Part shown: positions 1-6,102 of the stretch, one piece after another
Layout of the letters: each line of letters begins with the position of its first letter
Numbering within the stretch: position 1 is the stretch's first letter
Source: Treponema sp.
GTDB taxonomy: Bacteria; Spirochaetota; Spirochaetia; Treponematales; Breznakiellaceae
NCBI GenBank assembly: GCA_031259345.1
Contig: JAIRLQ010000121.1
Span: 1-6,268, forward strand
Reading direction: 5' to 3'
DNA length: 6,268 nt
Translations under genes and position numbers: made by a program
Notes under the pieces: generated by a model
Databases searched by the model: none
Seen by the model: only the letters and a program-made list of their open reading frames with translations
What the model was told of the DNA's origin: nothing

Positions 1-576
1 TTCGGCATTCATCCAATAATCCCGGTCGGTGTCTTTTTCAACCTGCTCAACCGGCATGTCTGTTTCGCCCGCAATAAGGCGGTTTATCTTTTCCCGCAGC
101 TTTTCCAGCTCCCGGGCGTGAATCTCGATGTCCGTGGCAACGCCCCGTATTCCCGACAAAGGCTGATGAATAAGGTAGTGGCTGTTGGGCAGCCCTACCC
201 GCCTCTCTTTTGGCGCGGCAAGCTGAACAATGGCGGCGGCGCTTGCCACAAGGCCCATGCCTATGGTCCACACCGGCGACTTGATAAAACGGATCATGTC
301 AAAGATCGCATAACCCGCGTCGGCATCGCCCCCGGGGGAATCTATAAAGACCTGAATGGGCCCGTCGCCCCGATCATCCAAAAGTAAAAGCTGCCTGATG
401 GTACGCTCCGCCAAATCCTTGTTGATTTCCCCGGCAAGCAGGATGGTCCGGGTTTTAAGCATCTTGCTAATCAGCGGGTCGCCGCCCCCGGAATGCCCGT
501 CCTCATCGTCGTCGTCGTCATCATCTTCTTCGCAGCCGCGAATATATTTATATGTGTCCTTCTTAAGCCTGTCCAT
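1..576 (-). CDS. clpP: ATP-dependent Clp protease proteolytic subunit (ClpP-type), C-terminus cut by window edge
   Basis: This is a serine peptidase of the ClpP family, normally a tetradecameric cytoplasmic chamber fed by a Clp ATPase. The frame is open for 192 codons from the ATG at 576 to the window edge. Visible landmarks are the DSPGGDADAG segment (residues 79-88), GMGLVASAAA with the probable nucleophile Ser112, HYLIHQPLSG with His137, and EKDTDRDYWMNAE with Asp186. The spacings of 25 and 49 residues equal those of the E. coli Ser97-His122-Asp171 triad, so the enzyme looks active. The last 15 or so residues of the core are missing only because the window ends. Oddity: residues 16-25 are EE, seven Asp, then E, followed by D and a GHSGGG linker, replacing the usual N-terminal axial-loop sequence. 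The start is fixed by a strong GGAGGA at 588-583, six bases upstream. It lies downstream of fhs on the same strand. The paralogue type (ClpP1 or ClpP2) cannot be told. Confidence 0.93.
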   Translation of the reverse strand, partial: MDRLKKDTYKYIRGCEEDDDDDDDEDGHSGGGDPLISKMLKTRTILLAGEINKDLAERTIRQLLLLDDRGDGPIQVFIDSPGGDADAGYAIFDMIRFIKSPVWTIGMGLVASAAAIVQLAAPKERRVGLPNSHYLIHQPLSGIRGVATDIEIHARELEKLREKINRLIAGETDMPVEQVEKDTDRDYWMNAE

Positions 577-582
577 TACCGG

Positions 583-588
583 TCCTCC
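583..588 (-). promoter_or_regulatory. Strong ribosome binding site of clpP
   Basis: The minus strand reads GGAGGA, then six bases (ccggta), then the ATG at 576. It is the clearest Shine-Dalgarno sequence in the window and fixes the clpP start, which matters because the unusual acidic N-terminus then belongs to the translated protein. Upstream genes on this strand have much weaker sites. Confidence 0.85.
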
Positions 589-613
589 GAAATTTGTTGT
601 TTTTATAGAGCTT

Positions 614-643
614 TTTCCCAAAACTCGGTTAGCTTTTGGGAAA
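614..643. repeat. Perfect 10-bp inverted repeat in the clpP leader (copy A)
   Basis: The arms TTTCCCAAAA (614-623) and TTTTGGGAAA (634-643) are exact reverse complements around a 10-nt loop. The element lies between the fhs stop and the clpP start, just downstream of a -10-like box at 655-650. A related copy sits before the lipoprotein gene at 3624-3665. In the clpP direction the hairpin is followed by AAAAAGCTC, with no U-run, so it is not a typical terminator for fhs. In the plus direction it is followed by GTTTTTATTAT, so it could stop antisense transcription. A protein-binding palindrome or a 5'-leader hairpin are the main alternatives. Confidence 0.75.
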
Positions 644-649
644 GTTTTT

Positions 650-670
650 ATTATACAGATTAAAAGTCAA
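650..670 (-). promoter_or_regulatory. Possible clpP promoter overlapping the end of fhs
   Basis: On the minus strand a perfect TATAAT (655-650) sits about 75 bases upstream of the clpP ATG, just after the fhs stop. A TTGACT lies at 670-665 but only 9 bases away, too close to be its -35 partner. At the normal 17-bp spacing there is only a run of T. The ten bases TCTGTATAAT recur exactly upstream of fhs. The -10 is credible; the promoter as a whole is moderate, because clpP could also be read through from fhs. Confidence 0.4.
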
Positions 671-2413
671 CTAAAAAAGTCCCCGTATTGTACCGTCCGC
701 GTTTACATCTACATCCATAAAAGCCGGACGTGAAGGCAGGCCCGGCATGGTGCTGATTGTCCCGCACAAGGGGCACACAAAACCCGCCCCCGCCTGCAGC
801 CGAAGTTCCCGTACCGGAAGCCTCCAGCCTTTGGGCGCCCCCTTAAGGGCTGGGTCATGAGAAAGCGAATACTGGGTTTTCGCCACGCAGACCGGCAGCT
901 TTCCAAACCCCATATCTTCCAGTTTATCCAGTTCCGCCCGGGCGGCTTTTTCGTAATCAACCCCGTCCGCACCGTAGATTTCACAGGCTATGGTTTCAAT
1001 TTTTTCCGCCAGACCCATTTCATCGGGATAGAGAAGCTTAAAATTATTCGGCAGAGCAGCCGCCTTTTCCACAGCCCGGGCAAGATCCGCGGCCCCTTCA
1101 CCGCCCCGGGCCCAATGGTGGGATACCACCGCGTCAACCGCGCCGGCTTTAAGCGCCGCCTGCCGGATCAGCTCCAATTCAGCTTCGGTATCTGTGGGGA
1201 AACCGCCGGCAATAGCCACCACCGCAGGTACGCCAAAACGGCGGATTATGCCCAGATGGGCAATGAGGTTCGAAAGCCCCTGTTTCAGAAGTTGCAAATT
1301 TTCTTCTTTGTACGCCTGGGGCAGGGGCTTTCCCGGCGTTACAGCCGGCCCCCCGCCGTGGGACTTTAACGCCCGTACTGTTGCTACCAGCACAACCGCG
1401 TCAGGGACCAAAAGCGAAGTCCTGCACTTAATGTCGAAAAACTTTTCCATCCCCATATCGGAGCCAAAGCCCGACTCGGTAACAACATAATCGGCGTAAC
1501 GCAGCGCAATAAAATCCGCGATTACCGAAGAATTCCCCTGGGCAATATTCGCGAAAGGCCCGGCGTGGACAAAACTGCCCTGGCCTTCCATGGTCTGGAG
1601 GATGTTGGGCTTTAGGGCATCTTTTAAAAGCGCCGCCATAGCCCCGGCGACTCCCAAATCCTCCGCCGTAACGGGATTACCCGCGCGATCATACGCCGCA
1701 ATCATGCGGCCCAGGCGCTGCCGCAAGTCGGGCAAATCCCCGGCCAGGGCAAGAATCGCCATAACCTCGCTGGCGACGGAAATGTCAAAATGGGACTGGC
1801 GCAAAGGGCCGTCTTCCCTTTCGCCCATACCTGTCATTACATGCCGCAAGGCGCGGTCATTCATGTCCACCACTCTGCCGATGCCGGCCCGGCAGGGATC
1901 GAGCCCAAGCATTTTAAGGCCCTGCTTTTCAAAATGAGCCGGGGACCATCTTGACTCGTGGTATATCCTTGCGTCAACAGCGGCGGCGCAAAGATTGTGA
2001 GCCGCCGACACGGCGTGAACATCCCCGGTAAGGTGAAGATTAAAATCTTCCATTGGAATGATCTGGCTGTACCCTCCACCGGCGGCGCCGCCTTTAATGC
2101 CAAAAGTAGGCCCCATTGAGGGCTGCCGCAGACATGCCGCGGCGGCCTTCCCGATTTTACCCAAGCCCTGAACAAGGCCTACGGTGGTGGTAGTTTTTCC
2201 TTCCCCCAAGGGCGTAGGGCTGATAGCGCTTACGTTGATGTACTTTGCCCGCTTTGCGGGGAGACCCGGGGCCTTTAAAAGCCGCCAGTCAATTTTTGCC
2301 TTGTACGCGCCATACGCTTCCACCCATTGGGACGGAATTCCCATGCGCGAAATTATCTCTAAAATTGGCTCCGGCTTCGCTTCCCGGGCGATTTCTATAT
2401 CAGATTTGCTCAT
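671..2413 (-). CDS. fhs: Formate--tetrahydrofolate ligase (10-formyl-THF synthetase)
   Basis: This cytoplasmic enzyme joins formate to tetrahydrofolate using ATP to give 10-formyl-THF, the entry of formate into one-carbon metabolism and an early step of the Wood-Ljungdahl methyl branch. The 580 residues cover the whole family (usually about 556-580). Landmarks are the nucleotide-binding loop PTPLGEGKTTT (66-76), the conserved RQPSMGPTFGIKGGAAGGGY segment (96-115), the EDFNLHLTGDVHAV segment (122-135), a VHAGPFANIAQGNSS stretch mid-protein, and a C-terminal segment with TISTMPGLPSRP then GLF before the TAG stop. No frameshift or missing core motif is seen. The start MSKSDIEIA matches the family, yet no Shine-Dalgarno precedes it; TATAAT lies 6 bases upstream instead. 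It follows alr by 32 bp on the same strand. Fhs alone does not prove acetogenesis, because many fermenters carry it; no other pathway gene is in view. Confidence 0.98.
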   Translation of the reverse strand: MSKSDIEIAREAKPEPILEIISRMGIPSQWVEAYGAYKAKIDWRLLKAPGLPAKRAKYINVSAISPTPLGEGKTTTTVGLVQGLGKIGKAAAACLRQPSMGPTFGIKGGAAGGGYSQIIPMEDFNLHLTGDVHAVSAAHNLCAAAVDARIYHESRWSPAHFEKQGLKMLGLDPCRAGIGRVVDMNDRALRHVMTGMGEREDGPLRQSHFDISVASEVMAILALAGDLPDLRQRLGRMIAAYDRAGNPVTAEDLGVAGAMAALLKDALKPNILQTMEGQGSFVHAGPFANIAQGNSSVIADFIALRYADYVVTESGFGSDMGMEKFFDIKCRTSLLVPDAVVLVATVRALKSHGGGPAVTPGKPLPQAYKEENLQLLKQGLSNLIAHLGIIRRFGVPAVVAIAGGFPTDTEAELELIRQAALKAGAVDAVVSHHWARGGEGAADLARAVEKAAALPNNFKLLYPDEMGLAEKIETIACEIYGADGVDYEKAARAELDKLEDMGFGKLPVCVAKTQYSLSHDPALKGAPKGWRLPVRELRLQAGAGFVCPLCGTISTMPGLPSRPAFMDVDVNADGTIRGLF

Positions 2414-2419
2414 AGTTTG

Positions 2420-2425
2420 ATTATA
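2420..2425 (-). promoter_or_regulatory. Possible -10 box immediately upstream of fhs
   Basis: TATAAT on the minus strand lies in the 32-bp alr-fhs gap and ends 6 bases before the fhs ATG. Transcription from it would begin at or next to the start codon, giving a leaderless message. At 17-bp spacing the -35 position reads TAGTCC, a poor match (3 of 6). No Shine-Dalgarno is visible before fhs, which is compatible with leaderless expression. Chance occurrence in a short AT-rich gap cannot be excluded. Confidence 0.35.
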
Positions 2426-2445
2426 CAGAAACGGCGGTATAAGGA

Positions 2446-3558
2446 CTATCCGGCATACACCCGGGGCACCCGCCTGTTGATATTACAAAGGATCTCATAA
2501 CTAATGCTCCCGATTTTGGCGGCCATATCCGCGGCGGTTTCGGCTTTGGGGCCAAAGATAATTGCCTCGTCCCAGCGTTTTACCGTTTCGTCCTGGCCCA
2601 GGTTGACCATACATTGATCCATGCAGATGCGCCCCACAAGGGGGTAGGCCTTGCCGTTTATGCGTACCTGATGGCAGCCGCTCAAAAGACGGGGGAGGCC
2701 GTCGGCGTAACCCACAGGCAGGGTTCCTATAAGGCAGTCCTCGCCTGCCGTCCAGATACGGCCGTAGGATATATCTTCGCCTTTACGTACCTTTTTAATA
2801 AAAATAACGCTGCTCCTAAGTTCCATCACCGGCGTGGACTCAAGCCCGCCGGGGATGCCCGCTCCGGGGGAATATCCGTACAAAAAAATACCCGGGCGCA
2901 CAATGTCAAAATACGAATCACGGTGAAAGCACAAGGCGCCGGAATTGGCGGCATGGAGAAGCCCGGGATCCAGCCCTGCCGCCCGTACCGCTTCCACCGC
3001 TTCCCCAAAACGGGCAAGCTGATTTTTTGTGTAGCCAATATCATCATCTTTAAGGGAATCGGAAACCGCCAGGTGGGTTGCCATGCCGTCAAGGCTCAAA
3101 CTTTTTTGCCCGGCGATAAAAGCCGCAAGACGCGCCGCGCTTTCGGGACGGCAGCCCATGCGCCCCATGCCGGTATCAACTTTTAGATGGACAGGAAGCC
3201 TCTTTCCCGTCTTTGACGCGGAAAGGGCAAGAAGTCCGGCAGCGTCTTTATCCCCTACAAAGGGGATTAACTCCAATTGGGCTATTTCACCCATTTCGCC
3301 GGGCAAGGCCTGCGAAAAAAGAAACAGCGGCGCCGTAATCCCCGCCTGCCGCAGTTGGGCGCCTTCGTCCACAGTTGCAAGCGCCAAATATTCGGCGCCG
3401 GCTTCCAAAGCCGCCCTGGACATAACAGCGGCGCCGTGGCCATAGGCGTCTGCTTTTACGGGTACGCAAAGCGCCGGATGGCTCCCTGCCTGCCGCCTTG
3501 CGGCCTCAATGTTGGCCCGGAAATTATCAAGATAAATAATAGCTTTTGTTGCCCTCAT
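2446..3558 (-). CDS. alr: Alanine racemase, PLP-dependent
   Basis: This enzyme interconverts L- and D-alanine with pyridoxal phosphate, supplying D-Ala for peptidoglycan. The 370 residues are the normal family length. The N-terminal TIM barrel carries VKADAYGHG with the PLP-binding Lys35. HLKVDTGMGRMG (124-135) and RPGIFLYG (221-228) are typical barrel motifs. The C-terminal beta domain holds ISYGR with the second catalytic base Tyr265, and the family sequence VGRICMDQCMV (308-318) with Met313-Asp314. All key residues are present, so the enzyme should be active. The start fits the family (MRATKAIIYLDNFRANI). A weak AAAAGGCA lies about 6 bases upstream. It is first in a probable alr-fhs unit, divergent from the lipoprotein gene at 3686. 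Confidence 0.97.
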   Translation of the reverse strand: MRATKAIIYLDNFRANIEAARRQAGSHPALCVPVKADAYGHGAAVMSRAALEAGAEYLALATVDEGAQLRQAGITAPLFLFSQALPGEMGEIAQLELIPFVGDKDAAGLLALSASKTGKRLPVHLKVDTGMGRMGCRPESAARLAAFIAGQKSLSLDGMATHLAVSDSLKDDDIGYTKNQLARFGEAVEAVRAAGLDPGLLHAANSGALCFHRDSYFDIVRPGIFLYGYSPGAGIPGGLESTPVMELRSSVIFIKKVRKGEDISYGRIWTAGEDCLIGTLPVGYADGLPRLLSGCHQVRINGKAYPLVGRICMDQCMVNLGQDETVKRWDEAIIFGPKAETAADMAAKIGSISYEILCNINRRVPRVYAG

Positions 3559-3596
3559 GGCGCTGCCTTTTGTTAGTGGCTTTTCCTGAACATTTG

Positions 3597-3605
3597 TGAT
3601 ATACT
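3597..3605 (+). promoter_or_regulatory. Extended -10 promoter for the lipoprotein operon
   Basis: TGATATACT is an extended -10 (TG, one base, TATACT) in the alr-lipoprotein gap. It predicts a transcript start near 3612 and a leader of about 74 bases that would include the inverted repeat at 3624-3665. The -35 region is weak (TGGCTT at 17-bp spacing), which is tolerated with an extended -10. A second similar box, TGATATAGT at 3674-3682, lies just 3 bases before the ATG and is less plausible. Confidence 0.45.
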
Positions 3606-3623
3606 ACTTATTAAGAGAAGACT

Positions 3624-3665
3624 TTCCCAAAACTAACATCGGACTAAAGGTTCGCGTTTTGGGAA
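3624..3665. repeat. Perfect 10-bp inverted repeat in the lipoprotein leader (copy B)
   Basis: The arms TTCCCAAAAC (3624-3633) and GTTTTGGGAA (3656-3665) are exact reverse complements around a 22-nt spacer. The copy sits between the extended -10 at 3597-3605 and the ATG at 3686. It is also upstream of divergent alr. In gene direction it shares ACTTTCCCAAAA, CTAAC and CG in order with the copy in front of clpP. No U-run follows, so it is not a terminator. It may be a leader hairpin, an operator or a dispersed element. Confidence 0.75.
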
Positions 3666-3685
3666 TGACTCAGTGATATAGTACC

Positions 3686-5359
3686 ATGAAAAAGGGTATA
3701 GTGAAAACAGCGCCGGCATTTGCCGTTATATCAGTTTTATTTCTTCTATCCTGCGGAGAGATGGATTCTCTTTTGTCCGTAAACCAAAGCTATCAGGTTT
3801 CCGCTTTGGCAGGCAGCCGTTCGATTGACGAATCCGCCCTGATTTCCCTGGAACAAAAGATACAGCCATTCTTTATCAATCCTGTCAAAAACGATCCTGA
3901 TATTGCGGGCCTTACTATTACCCTGAAAAACGCCCCGGGGACGGAAGCCGTATCTTCTTTTCTCTATACAACCGAAATAAAAGACGGATTGCCCCCATTC
4001 ACCCTGCCGGAAGATCTTGCCCCGGGTCCTTATATGATGATCTTTACCGTTATGGGGCATGATAAAAAAATCATCGTCAAAGCCGAAAAGGCAATTTACT
4101 ATCTGGCGGACAGGCCCTGGGAATTGGAGGATATAAAAGTATATTATCCGGGGGTAAGCGCGACTCACCTTATACCGCCTGGGGCTATGGTTTTGTTCGA
4201 AGCGTCTGTTTCCGCCGGCGACGGGCTTGATCCTTATATCGCGTGGTATTCCGGCAGAAAGCGCATCGGGGGCGGCAAGCTTTCCGACGGCGCCGGCAAG
4301 CTGCTGTGGGAAATCCCAAACCAGGGCGGTTTTGTGCGCATCCGCGCAGAGTCGCTTCCGTTCCCTCCAATAGACGGGCAAAATCCCCAATCCGCATATT
4401 CCCCGGCAGGCCCGGTTTTAAAAGGCAAAGTCAGGGAACTGTCTATTCCGGTTTCGTTAAAAGGCGAAATAGGCAGCGCCCTTGCGCCGGTAATTGAGGC
4501 CGCGGAAACAGAGGATGAAAAAACCCTTCAATACTATTACCAGTTTGCCGGCAATCTTAAGGACAGTAAAAGCGCGGAAAAAAGCAGCGAGCTTGTCCCT
4601 GTAAAGACGGATGCCAAAGGCGAAACGCCGGCGCCGCTTTGGCTTGCTTCGGGAACCCTTTACGGCCTTCAGGTTGGCCCCGGAAATATGTACAAGAGTC
4701 CGGCTTTTCCCTTGGAAACAGCCCCCGGGTATACGGAATATTTTTCTTTTATCTTCCACCTAAAACCCATGGCGGACGGCATTCTTTTCGATGTTTCCCT
4801 GGGTGAAATCGGCATGGAACTTTCCCGAAAGGAGGGAAACGCCGCACTCACTCTGACAATTGGCGAACAAAGCGAAACCTTAAACGCCGAAATCCCTGAG
4901 GGGGATGAATTTATAACCCTGCCGGTGGACATTGCGCTTAAAACGGCAGCCGAAACAAACAACGCATTACAGGACTATTTAGATGAGGGCAGCCGTCTTA
5001 CCGTAAACTTTGGCGGAGAGGAAATATCCCTCGCGCTCCCGGCGCCGCCCCGGGGTTTAGGGAGCATCCGCTTTGGCAGCGAAAAGGCGGCTGTTCCGGC
5101 GACAGGCGCCAAACTTGAGCCTAAAGAAGAAGCCGTAAAAAAAGACGCGGAAGCCGCAGCTGAAACAGCCGAACTTGAAGCGGTGAATTCTGAAACAGCG
5201 GAACTTGAAGCGGCGAATTTTGAAACAACGGAACCTGTAATCGCGCCGGTTTTAATTAAAGAGCCGGATTTTCCGGTTATGATTCTGGATGAATTTGTCC
5301 TTTTGCGATGGAAAGAAAAAACCAGGATAGTTGCTTCAAAGGCTTTACCAGAGGCATAA
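3686..5359 (+). CDS. Probable surface or periplasmic lipoprotein with Ig-like and LamG-like segments
   Basis: The 557-residue product starts with a lysine-containing n-region, a hydrophobic core (8-21) and the lipobox LLSC, predicting lipidation at Cys23. Residues 150-222 contain an IAWYSG turn and a WEIPNQGGFVRIRAE strand pattern resembling an Ig-like fold. Residues 280-460 begin with YYYQFAGNLKDS and continue through YTEYFSFIFHLKP and GILFDVSLG, a pattern I associate with LamG/concanavalin-like jelly rolls. Both domain calls are pattern inference. Residues 474-520 are a Glu/Ala-rich linker containing the decapeptide repeat ETAELEAVNS, ETAELEAANF and a partial third. A final hydrophobic-basic segment (521-557) follows. 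The specific family was not recognised. Binding or structural scaffolding at the envelope is plausible; no enzymatic residues were seen. No good Shine-Dalgarno precedes the ATG, but the signal peptide supports this start. The next gene begins 6 bases after the stop. Confidence 0.88.
   Translation: MKKGIVKTAPAFAVISVLFLLSCGEMDSLLSVNQSYQVSALAGSRSIDESALISLEQKIQPFFINPVKNDPDIAGLTITLKNAPGTEAVSSFLYTTEIKDGLPPFTLPEDLAPGPYMMIFTVMGHDKKIIVKAEKAIYYLADRPWELEDIKVYYPGVSATHLIPPGAMVLFEASVSAGDGLDPYIAWYSGRKRIGGGKLSDGAGKLLWEIPNQGGFVRIRAESLPFPPIDGQNPQSAYSPAGPVLKGKVRELSIPVSLKGEIGSALAPVIEAAETEDEKTLQYYYQFAGNLKDSKSAEKSSELVPVKTDAKGETPAPLWLASGTLYGLQVGPGNMYKSPAFPLETAPGYTEYFSFIFHLKPMADGILFDVSLGEIGMELSRKEGNAALTLTIGEQSETLNAEIPEGDEFITLPVDIALKTAAETNNALQDYLDEGSRLTVNFGGEEISLALPAPPRGLGSIRFGSEKAAVPATGAKLEPKEEAVKKDAEAAAETAELEAVNSETAELEAANFETTEPVIAPVLIKEPDFPVMILDEFVLLRWKEKTRIVASKALPEA
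5161..5238 (+). repeat. 30-bp in-frame tandem repeat in the lipoprotein gene
   Basis: Units begin at 5161, 5191 and 5221 with an exact 30-bp period. The first two are nearly identical (tgaaacagc.gaacttgaag core); the third keeps tgaaaca.cggaac and then diverges. They encode the decapeptide ETAELEAVNS / ETAELEAANF / ETTEP. The repeat lies in a Glu/Ala-rich linker and is a likely site of copy-number change between strains. Confidence 0.85.
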
Positions 5360-5365
5360 TTATTC

Positions 5366-6046
5366 ATGCGTAGGCTCCTTTGGTTTTTCCCTTTATGTAT
5401 TATGCTTTTTGTTCCGGATGCCTGCGGTGTTTTTCCGGCAAAAAAACAGGAAAAAATACCCGAAGTTCAGCCCGAAAAAAAGCAAGAAGTTCTTTGGACA
5501 ATTACGGATTTTAGGGGCAAAGACAGCGGCGGGGCGATTCCCGCCTGGGCGTTCCTCTATCTTGAGGGTGGAAATACGGCGGTAGAGACATTGCCCGAAT
5601 TTCAGGACCGCTATGTTTTTGTCAGCATGAATGAAGGCTTAAATTTCAACGCTCTGGAACAATGGCTGGAAGGTTTTTCCCCGGAACAGGATTTTGCGCG
5701 CCTTGCGGCTGTACGCATGGAAAAGCGCCTTCTTTCCGCGGTTACCGGTTTTCCCGATGACGAATACGGCAGTTATTTTGAAACACTTATCAGGGCTGCT
5801 TCGGACGCAGACTGGGAAGGCCCCCGGCGTGAAGATGACATTTGGATTAAAAGGCGTTTTTTTTCTTTAACCGAAGATGAAACCCGGGAAAGCTGGGCCT
5901 TTTTAATTTTGACCGCCATAAAAAAGGATGTTTTGGTTCCCCGGATAAATACGCTTTTAAAAAACACAAAACCGTCCCAGCCTCTGAATCACAGCCAGAC
6001 AAACACTGTCGAGCGCCTTGTGGGAATATTTTTTGAAGACTTTTAA
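5366..6046 (+). CDS. Exported protein of unknown function, second gene of the lipoprotein operon
   Basis: I do not recognise this 226-residue protein. It opens with an Arg-Arg n-region and a hydrophobic stretch (4-16), so it is very probably exported. The candidate lipobox is VPDAC with Cys20, but Pro at -3 and Asp at -2 are poor for signal peptidase II. It may be a lipoprotein by relaxed spirochaete rules, a secreted protein, or membrane-anchored. Residues 26-41 form a Lys/Glu/Pro linker. The rest (43-226) looks like one folded alpha/beta domain, with WTITDFRGKDSGGAIPAWAF near its start and a helical, charged middle (95-150). No catalytic motif was seen. It starts 6 bases after the upstream lipoprotein stop; AGAGG at 5350-5354, overlapping that gene's end, is a plausible but distant (11-base) ribosome binding site. 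Co-transcription suggests the two work in the same envelope process. Confidence 0.82.
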   Translation: MRRLLWFFPLCIMLFVPDACGVFPAKKQEKIPEVQPEKKQEVLWTITDFRGKDSGGAIPAWAFLYLEGGNTAVETLPEFQDRYVFVSMNEGLNFNALEQWLEGFSPEQDFARLAAVRMEKRLLSAVTGFPDDEYGSYFETLIRAASDADWEGPRREDDIWIKRRFFSLTEDETRESWAFLILTAIKKDVLVPRINTLLKNTKPSQPLNHSQTNTVERLVGIFFEDF

Positions 6047-6102
6047 GCGGCGCTGTCAAACATAACACAAGCGAAAACATTGGAAACAAATAATAGCGTT
6101 GT

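Noticed and set aside
609..650. Rho-independent terminator of fhs
   Set aside because: In the fhs direction the hairpin is followed by AAAAAGCTC and not a U-run. A U-rich tail exists only on the opposite strand, where no gene ends.
665..670. TTGACT as the -35 box paired with TATAAT before clpP
   Set aside because: The spacer is only 9 bp, well short of the usual 16-18 bp.
857..1369. 170-codon plus-strand ORF opposite fhs
   Set aside because: It is a codon-bias shadow of fhs, which is intact in the other frame.
2099..2128. Gln97 in the Fhs RQPS motif, where Moorella-type enzymes have Glu
   Set aside because: As I recall, RQPSMGPTFGIKGGAAGGGYSQ is normal for the treponemal/proteobacterial Fhs subfamily, so it is not a defect or novelty.
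2614..3186. 190-codon plus-strand ORF opposite alr
   Set aside because: It is antisense to a complete, motif-bearing alanine racemase; no signal, motif or ribosome binding site supports it.
671..3558. Wood-Ljungdahl acetogenesis gene cluster
   Set aside because: Only fhs is present; alr and clpP are unrelated housekeeping genes, so the window does not show an acetogenesis cluster.
3746..4390. 214-codon minus-strand ORF inside the lipoprotein gene
   Set aside because: The plus frame has a clear signal peptide and lipobox and is longer; the antisense ORF has no recognisable features.
6047..6102. Terminator between the convergent gene ends
   Set aside because: I found no stable stem followed by a T-run in either direction in these 56 bases.
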